From Thermocatellispora tengchongensis (GTDB taxonomy: Bacteria; Actinomycetota; Actinomycetes; Streptosporangiales; Streptosporangiaceae), in assembly GCF_014202315.1 (NCBI RefSeq), contig NZ_JACHGN010000001.1:519757-583756 (forward strand): a DNA stretch of 64,000 nucleotides. The letters run 5' to 3'. How positions within the stretch are numbered: position 1 is the first letter of the stretch; each line of letters begins with the position of its first letter. The notes beneath the pieces were generated by a model that was given only the letters and a program-made list of their open reading frames with translations, searched no databases and was not told the DNA's origin. Both the position numbers and the translations under genes were made by a program. Positions 58,921 through 64,000 of the stretch are shown here, one piece after another.

Positions 58921-60729
58921 GTGCGTCTGCTCACCGTTCTGCTGGGAGCGGCGATCATCGCCGCGGTGGCCGCCGTGGTCATCGTCCTGCCCGACCCGCC
59001 GTCCGACCAGCGCAGCGCGGCCGAGAGCTCCCCGACCGAGAACGCATCGCCCTCGGCGACCGGCAGCGCGTTCACCGACCCCTGCGGCACCTTCGACACC
59101 GGCATGCGCACCCCGTACGCGGTGACCGGATACTGGCTGCGCCCCACCAGCGACCCGTGCACCTGGCGCAAGCAGCTTGAGGCCATCCACAAGGTCGGCG
59201 GCGACACCGTGATCCGGCTCGGCACCGGCCTGCAGGCCCGCGCGATCGACGAAGAGGGCCGCATCCTCGACAGCGAGCGCCAGATCGACAGCCGCTACGC
59301 GCCCTGCGAGGAGCAGGGAGTGCCCTGCGCCCTGGCCGCCGAGCAGGACCTGCAGAAGGCCAACCCGAACAACCGCGTCACCTGGAACTACGTCTACCGC
59401 ACCGACGAGCACTTCGGCCCCGACATCTTCCGCTGCCCCGGGCTGGAACGTTCGATACCGGTCGGCAAGACCGTCTACTACCGGCTCATCGCCCCCGAGG
59501 ACGGCACCGACGACCCCGGCTGCGACTTCACCACCAAGGCCGGCAACTACCACGTCATCCTGATCGCGGCGGCGGCCGAGGACAGCCTGACCACGCTGCT
59601 CGGCCTGGCCGACCGGTTCCACATGAAGGTCTTCCCCGCACTGCCGCTCGCGCCCCGCGACCCCGCCCAGCCCACCCGCGCCGACCCCACCCACATCGGC
59701 ACCCTGACCACCCTCACCCGGCGCATCCTCCAGGACTACGGCGTCAGGCTCGGCCGGCGTGACTCCCTCGGCGGCGTCTACCAGCCGTTCGAGCTGCAGA
59801 TGCGGCAGATGACCTACACCGGCGGCGGCGAGGAGGACCACCCCACCCTCACCGTGTACGCCGAGCAGCACGAGATCGTGGAGCAGGAGCTGCCCGGCAA
59901 GCCGATCCTGGTCAGCCCGTACCTCGACGCGCGGAAGAAGGTCTCCTTCGGCGCCACGCCGCAGCAGGTCGCCCAGGGCTTCGAGGCGCTGGCCCGCACC
60001 GGCGTCGGCATCATCGCCCCCCAGGACAGCCGCGGCACCGGCAAGGTCGGCCTGTTCTGGCCCGACGAGCGCGACGACCCCGTGGACGACCGGCTCAAGC
60101 CCGTCGTCGGCGAGACCACGTACGGCACCGCCTACCACGGCTCCACCCGCGACTACTACCGGGCCATGGCCCAGGCGCGCGAGAAGATGGTCCAGCAGGG
60201 CCACCAGGTCGAGCTGTGGGCCAACGTCGAGGCGTTCGAGCCCTCCGCCACCCAGCCGTGCGGCGCCCAGGGCACCCGCGGCGCCACCGACAAGGACCGC
60301 CTCGACACCGCCGTCACCATGACCGGCCGCTACGTGTCCAAGGTCATCTCCTACATGTGGAGCGACTTCTTCACCTGCGGCGCCCCGCCCCTCGCCGACC
60401 AGATCGCCGGCGACTGGAACCGCCCCATCCCGGTGGACGGCATCCACAAGGGCCGCGGCATCCAGGACGGCCTGGAGATCCGCGGCTACAACCTCGGCGC
60501 CACCAGGATCAGCCTCTCCTGGGAGGGCCTGCCCGCGCCCCGCGTCCTCGACGTCGCCTCCGTCGGCTGGTACGACCCCGCCGCGGTGCCCGGCCTGCCC
60601 GTGGGCATACAGACCGTATGGGTGCCGGTCGACTGGGCGGAGGTGCCCCAGGACGCGTGGATCCGCGTCGAGATCACCTCCGCCGACGGACGCGCGGCGG
60701 CCGAGCCGCTGCACGTACACGCGACGTGA
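58921..60729 (+). CDS. Exported DUF4434-type (TIM-barrel hydrolase-like) protein
   Basis: A 602-residue protein with an N-terminal membrane anchor or signal (RLLTVLLGAAIIAAVAAVVI, residues 2-21), a Ser/Pro/Thr linker, then YAVTGYWLRPTSDPCTW and a barrel-like fold with ILVSPYLDARKKVSF and TGVGIIAPQDSRGTGKVG, matching DUF4434, a glycosidase-like fold with no proven reaction. Six or more Cys suggest extracytoplasmic disulfides. It is 55 bp after a glycosyltransferase gene and may trim or bind the surface glycan (inference). GTG 58921 follows TAGGCT at leaderless spacing. Confidence 0.7.
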   Translation: MRLLTVLLGAAIIAAVAAVVIVLPDPPSDQRSAAESSPTENASPSATGSAFTDPCGTFDTGMRTPYAVTGYWLRPTSDPCTWRKQLEAIHKVGGDTVIRLGTGLQARAIDEEGRILDSERQIDSRYAPCEEQGVPCALAAEQDLQKANPNNRVTWNYVYRTDEHFGPDIFRCPGLERSIPVGKTVYYRLIAPEDGTDDPGCDFTTKAGNYHVILIAAAAEDSLTTLLGLADRFHMKVFPALPLAPRDPAQPTRADPTHIGTLTTLTRRILQDYGVRLGRRDSLGGVYQPFELQMRQMTYTGGGEEDHPTLTVYAEQHEIVEQELPGKPILVSPYLDARKKVSFGATPQQVAQGFEALARTGVGIIAPQDSRGTGKVGLFWPDERDDPVDDRLKPVVGETTYGTAYHGSTRDYYRAMAQAREKMVQQGHQVELWANVEAFEPSATQPCGAQGTRGATDKDRLDTAVTMTGRYVSKVISYMWSDFFTCGAPPLADQIAGDWNRPIPVDGIHKGRGIQDGLEIRGYNLGATRISLSWEGLPAPRVLDVASVGWYDPAAVPGLPVGIQTVWVPVDWAEVPQDAWIRVEITSADGRAAAEPLHVHAT

Positions 60730-60807
60730 TGCCCGGTGAACAGCAGGACCGGTGCGACGCCCCGGTGAACGCCCCGGCCATGTCAGGATCGGTGTAACGT
60801 GCCTGCC

Positions 60808-61467
60808 ATGGTGCCGCGCATCCCGGTCAGCGTGGATCTCGTCGTCCTCACCGTGCGCGGCCAGGCGCTCAGCGCGCTCGTCTGGCGGCGCGACCACCCG
60901 CCGTACGTCGGCCGGTGGGCGCTCTCCGGTGGCTTCATCCAGCTCGACGAAGACCTCCCGGCCGCCGCCGCCCGCGTCCTGGCCGAACGCGCCGGCATGC
61001 GCGGCGCGCCCGTCCACCTGGAGCAGCTCCAGACGTACGGCTACCCCGACCGCGACCCCCGCCAGCGCGTGCTCAGCGTCGCCTACCTCGGCCTCGCCCC
61101 CGACCTGCCCGCCTCCACCGAGGCCCACATGAGCTGGCAGCCCATCTCCGCGCTCACCGAGATGGCCTTCGACCACCGCCGCATCATGCTCGACGGCATC
61201 GAACGCGCCCGCGCCAAGCTGGAGTACACCTCGCTCGGCGCCGCCTTCTGCCCGCCCGAGTTCACCGTGGCCGACCTGCGCCGCGTGTACGAGATCGTCT
61301 GGGGCCGCCCCCTCGACCCGCGCAACTTCCACCGCAAGGTCACCAAGACCGAGGGCTTCCTCGTCCCCACCGGCCACACCACCACCCGCGACGGAGGCCG
61401 CCCCGCCAAGCTCTACCGCCGCGGCCCCGCCGAACTCCTGCACCCGCCCATGCTCCGCAAAGAGTAA
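60808..61467 (+). CDS. NrtR-like Nudix domain regulator
   Basis: A 219-residue protein: a Nudix domain (about 5-135) plus a C-terminal winged-helix region (VADLRRVYEIVWGRPLDPRN, FHRKVTKTEGFLVPTG). The Nudix box is degenerate: GGFIQLDEDLPAAAARVLAE then RAG, where the second Glu of the REUxEE core is absent. That pattern is seen in NrtR-type regulators, which bind ADP-ribose-like ligands but do not hydrolyse them. ATG 60808 is 7 nt after TAACGT (leaderless); GTG 60799 overlaps the -10 box. The regulated genes are not evident here. Confidence 0.75.
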   Translation: MVPRIPVSVDLVVLTVRGQALSALVWRRDHPPYVGRWALSGGFIQLDEDLPAAAARVLAERAGMRGAPVHLEQLQTYGYPDRDPRQRVLSVAYLGLAPDLPASTEAHMSWQPISALTEMAFDHRRIMLDGIERARAKLEYTSLGAAFCPPEFTVADLRRVYEIVWGRPLDPRNFHRKVTKTEGFLVPTGHTTTRDGGRPAKLYRRGPAELLHPPMLRKE

Positions 61468-61488
61468 CCAGGGCGATATCGTGTGCCC

Positions 61489-62550
61489 ATGCCGCGTTTT
61501 CGCACGATTCTGGACACCGTTCCCGCCTACAAGCCGGGCAGGGCCGTGGTGTCCGCAGATGGCCGGTCGTACAAGCTGTCCTCCAACGAGACCCCGTACG
61601 AACCGCTCCCCTCGGTCGTCGAGGCGCTGGCGGTGGGCGCGCGCGAGGTGCACCGCTACCCCGACCCCGCGGCCGTCCGCCTGACCGAGGCCCTCGCGGC
61701 CCGCTACGACGTCCCCACGTCGCACGTCGCCCTGGGCGCGGGCTCGGTCACCGTGGCCCAGCAGCTCCTGCAGACCGTCGGCGAACCCGGCGTCGAGGTC
61801 GTCTACGCCTGGCGCTCCTTCGAGGCGTACCCGCTGCTGTCCGACCTCGCCGGGGTCACCTCCGTACGCGTCCCCCTCGTGGACGAGACCCACGACCTGG
61901 ACGCCATGGCCGCCGCGATCACCGACCGCACCCGCCTGGTCTTCGTGTGCAACCCCAACAACCCCACCGGCACCGCCGTCCGCCGCGCCGAACTTGAGGC
62001 GTTCCTGGACCGCGTGCCCGAGAACGTCCTGATCGTCCTCGACGAGGCGTACCGCGAGTACGTCCGCGACGCCGACGTCCCCGACGGCCTCACCTTCTAC
62101 CGCGACCGCCCCAACGTCGCCGTCCTGCGCACCTTCAGCAAGGCGTACGGCCTGGCCGGCCTCCGCGTCGGCTACCTCATCGGCCACGAACCGGTGGCCG
62201 CGGCCGTCCGCAAGGTCATGGTCCCGTTCGCGGTCAACAGCCTGGCCCAGATCGCCGCCATAGCCTCCCTGAAGGCCGAGGCGGAACTCCTGGAACGAGT
62301 GGACACCGTGGTCAAGGAGCGGACCAGAGTGAGAGAAGCCCTTCTGGCCCAGGGCTGGGAGGTCCCCCCGACCGAGGCCAACTTCGTCTGGCTGAGGCTG
62401 GGCGAGGACACGACGGCGTTCGCGGAGAGGTGCGCAGCCGACGGCGTGGCCGTACGCCCGTACCCGCCGGATGGCGCGAGGATCAGCATCGGCACCCCCG
62501 AAGCCAACGACACCTTCCTCAACGCCGCAGCGGCGTTCAAGTCCAGGTAG
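61489..62550 (+). CDS. hisC: Histidinol-phosphate aminotransferase (or aromatic aminotransferase)
   Basis: A 353-residue class I/II aminotransferase. [19 protein letters not shown] at the start, [38 protein letters not shown] with the Asp contacting PLP, and [19 protein letters not shown] with the PLP Lys. The sequence fits HisC, but actinobacterial Pat (aromatic amino acid aminotransferase) is a close paralog. It is not in a his operon here. ATG 61489 lies 6 nt after TATCGT (leaderless); GTG 61483 is also in frame. Confidence 0.85.
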   Translation: MPRFRTILDTVPAYKPGRAVVSADGRSYKLSSNETPYEPLPSVVEALAVGAREVHRYPDPAAVRLTEALAARYDVPTSHVALGAGSVTVAQQLLQTVGEPGVEVVYAWRSFEAYPLLSDLAGVTSVRVPLVDETHDLDAMAAAITDRTRLVFVCNPNNPTGTAVRRAELEAFLDRVPENVLIVLDEAYREYVRDADVPDGLTFYRDRPNVAVLRTFSKAYGLAGLRVGYLIGHEPVAAAVRKVMVPFAVNSLAQIAAIASLKAEAELLERVDTVVKERTRVREALLAQGWEVPPTEANFVWLRLGEDTTAFAERCAADGVAVRPYPPDGARISIGTPEANDTFLNAAAAFKSR

Positions 62551-62605
62551 GCATCCCGCACAACGGCCCTCGCCCCGCTCGGCCGTTCCCCGCCGGCGTC
62601 GGGCT

Positions 62606-62643
62606 GACCGGGGCCGGGCGGCGATCAGTGGCCGGCCCCGGTC
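62606..62643. terminator. Hairpin terminator between convergent genes
   Basis: GACCGGGGCCGG and CCGGCCCCGGTC form a perfect 12-bp stem around a 14-nt loop. It lies between hisC (+) and the secreted-protein gene (-) and probably ends both. Confidence 0.75.
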
Positions 62644-62661
62644 GCTCGTTCCGGCACCGGG

Positions 62662-63600
62662 TCATCGCCTGCTGAGGGCTCCCACATTCAGCAGGAAGGC
62701 GGACGTGACACCGTCACGCCGCACGGTGCCGTTCATGATCGACGCCTGGTGTTCTCCGTCGCTCGCCACCTGCCAGAAGTCGAGCGTGACGGTCTCACCG
62801 GGGCGCCGGCAGACCTGGCCGGGTGGGTCCAGCTCGGCCGTGTTCCCGCGCGCCGCCAGGGTCCATCGGCACCCGTCGGAGGTGCGGGCGGCGATCGTAC
62901 GATCCGGCTGCACCACCATGTCGACGACGCCGCGCTGCTCCGATCGGCCGCTCTGCCGCCCTGTCCGGTGCACGACGATGTTGATCAGCCGCGACGGGTC
63001 CGCCGGGACGTACTCCCACCGGCCCGTGAAGCGCCGCGCCGCCTTGATCCACGGCTCCGTCCGGACTTTGGTCCGGGCCCCGTGCTGCAGCAGGAAGCGG
63101 TAATCGCCGTTCGGATGGTGGCTTATGCCGTCGATGGTCTCCCTCTCGTGCCGGCCCGAGACGGTCACCGACCAGCGGGTTATGGTGTAGCTCGAATTGA
63201 TCACCCGGTTGACGCAGCGCTGGGACGGCGGATCGAGCTGGAGGTAGTCCCGTTGCGCTGTGAACCGCCAGGTGCAGCCCCGGTCGGTGCGCCCCACGAC
63301 CTTACCGCCGGCCTCCTTGGTGAACACGATCCGGCCGATCTGGGGAATCCGCATCGGCGTGCCCGCCGGCGCACCCGGGATGGGGCTCTCACAACCGGGC
63401 TGCGTGTCCAGGCACCCGATCTCCGCGATGTTCCGCATGCTCTCGCGGTCCGGCTGGTCGTAGTTCCACTCGCCCAGGTATGCGTCCACCTTGCCGGGCA
63501 CGGCGGCCACCGTGCCGGCCATGGCCGGGGCACCCGCCATACCGGCGATCAGCGCCGAGGCCACCGGCAACAGCCGTGCCGGCGATCGGTCCGGCTTCAT
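62662..63600 (-). CDS. Secreted protein with two copies of an unrecognised domain
   Basis: A 312-residue exported protein with a Sec signal peptide (ALIAGMAGAPAMAGTVAAV). The mature part contains two related blocks of about 110-140 residues: block 1 starts YLGEWNYDQPD and block 2 FTGRWEYVPAD. Both then have GCxW (DRGCTWRFTAQ; SDGCRWTLAAR) and LDPPxQxC (LDPPSQRCV; LDPPGQVCRR), and the end of each is W-type beta sequence (TRWSVTVSGRHERE; LDFWQVASDGEHQA). The G-x-W start and beta-rich content recall small beta barrels, but I assign no family. Paired Cys in each block suggest one disulfide per domain. An AhpC/TSA-like gene precedes it on the same strand, 7 bp away. Confidence 0.75.
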   Translation of the reverse strand: MKPDRSPARLLPVASALIAGMAGAPAMAGTVAAVPGKVDAYLGEWNYDQPDRESMRNIAEIGCLDTQPGCESPIPGAPAGTPMRIPQIGRIVFTKEAGGKVVGRTDRGCTWRFTAQRDYLQLDPPSQRCVNRVINSSYTITRWSVTVSGRHERETIDGISHHPNGDYRFLLQHGARTKVRTEPWIKAARRFTGRWEYVPADPSRLINIVVHRTGRQSGRSEQRGVVDMVVQPDRTIAARTSDGCRWTLAARGNTAELDPPGQVCRRPGETVTLDFWQVASDGEHQASIMNGTVRRDGVTSAFLLNVGALSRR

Positions 63601-63607
63601 CGCCGCG

Positions 63608-64000
63608 TCACACCCTTTCCGCGCTCAGTCGCAGCAGCTCGTCAACGGACCACTGGTCGGCCGCGTGCCTGCCGTACTTGACCGCCAGCACGATCCCGTC
63701 GGCGTCGATCAGGAAGTCGGCGGGCAGACCGAGCGCGGTGTCGCCACGCGGCGGCGCCGGAGAGCCACCGGCGCGCAGGCCCCGCGTGATCGCGGCGTAG
63801 GTCGTCGCCTTGAACGGCGCGGCCAGCGCCTTGGGGTGGAGCACCGCGCGGGGCGAGGTCTCGACGCCGAAGTCGCGGTACAGCTCCCGATCGGGGTCGG
63901 CGACGACGGCGAACGGCAGGTCGCCCTGGTGCGGGCGCATGGCCTCGGCGCTGGAGTGGAACACCGCGATCTCGGTGATCCCCGCACGAAGCAGATCGGC
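63608..64000 (-). CDS. Partial AhpC/TSA-like peroxiredoxin-fold protein, cut at the right edge
   Basis: The C-terminal 130 residues of a longer protein; the N-terminus is beyond the window. It reads ADLLRAGITEIAVFHSSAEA then PFAVVADPDRELYRDFGVET, the thioredoxin-fold stretch typical of AhpC/TSA (PF00578/PF13911-like) proteins, and LGLPADFLIDADGIVLAVKYG. The peroxidatic Cys, if present, would be upstream of the visible part. It stops 7 bp before the ATG of the duplicated-domain secreted protein, so the two form an operon. Confidence 0.75.
   Translation of the reverse strand, partial: ADLLRAGITEIAVFHSSAEAMRPHQGDLPFAVVADPDRELYRDFGVETSPRAVLHPKALAAPFKATTYAAITRGLRAGGSPAPPRGDTALGLPADFLIDADGIVLAVKYGRHAADQWSVDELLRLSAERV

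Noticed and set aside
58882-62187. A minus-strand open frame of about 1100 codons opposite the DUF4434, Nudix and hisC genes
   Set aside because: Composition is Val/Gly/Ala/Asp-rich without a motif, a mirror of the real + strand genes.

Overview
This 64 kb window is very GC-rich, with strong third-position G/C, frequent GTG starts, many ATGA/GTGA gene overlaps and many starts 6-8 nt after a TANNNT -10 box (leaderless mRNAs). Together with the gene content (a conservon, PadR/HxlR/PucR/ROK regulators, a DUF1707/DUF4190 protein, lamin-tail and DUF4434 proteins) this points to the chromosome of a filamentous actinomycete. I infer Streptosporangiales (Nonomuraea/Streptosporangium-like), from general gene flavour only. 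I see no rRNA, tRNA, CRISPR, phage or intact insertion sequence.

Layout. 0-2.4 kb: a gene running off the left edge, a small secreted protein and a PadR-CPBP protease pair. 2.5-6.7 kb: a probable 3-hydroxybutyrate module (bdhA, GAF/PucR-type regulator, MHS-family symporter behind a 16-codon leader). 6.7-9.4 kb: a Tat-exported amidase with a small partner, and a secreted SRPBCC protein. 9.4-10.2 kb: gene-poor, 97-bp and 18-bp tandem repeats. 10.2-15.9 kb: an HxlR regulator divergent from an NAD(P)-binding oxidoreductase, a NarL-type two-component system, and a hydrolase coupled to an erythromycin-esterase-family protein. 15.9-23.4 kb: a beta-1,4-galactan utilisation locus (LacI regulator, sugar ABC importer, GH42 beta-galactosidase, secreted GH53 galactanase) with two near-identical palindromic operators. 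23.4-31.3 kb: mixed genes (winged-helix protein behind a 16-bp repeat, SDR, DMT exporter with LysR, lamin-tail protein, alpha/beta hydrolase, DUF1992, SpoIIE phosphatase). 31.3-35.1 kb: xylose catabolism (ROK-type XylR divergent from xylA-xylB, with operator).

36-42.9 kb holds a complete conservon (CvnA-B-C-D: sensor kinase, roadblock, DUF742, small GTPase) facing a second NIT-type sensor kinase whose sensor region carries a tandem-repeat insertion. 43-44.8 kb: an SDR with an atypical 3' end, then about 1 kb of non-coding sequence holding a decayed VapBC-type toxin-antitoxin pair. 44.8-51.3 kb: a membrane acyltransferase, an HD hydrolase, a Tat-exported spermidine-dehydrogenase-like flavoprotein, a short NfeD-like protein with flotillin, and a DUF1707/DUF4190 membrane protein. 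51.4-60.7 kb: a surface-polysaccharide locus (CgeB-GT2 fusion, UDP-GlcNAc 2-epimerase, two GT4 enzymes, nucleotide-sugar dehydrogenase, exported DUF4434 protein), consistent with making a ManNAcA-type sugar and a glycan. 60.8-64 kb: an NrtR-like Nudix regulator, hisC, a secreted protein with an internally duplicated unrecognised domain, and a truncated AhpC/TSA-type protein.

The window is a set of compact, separately regulated metabolic and envelope modules. Its most unusual traits are the number of minisatellite-like tandem repeats in and next to genes, and two short upstream ORFs, one leaderless with a Cys-Cys pair directly upstream of the nucleotide-sugar dehydrogenase.
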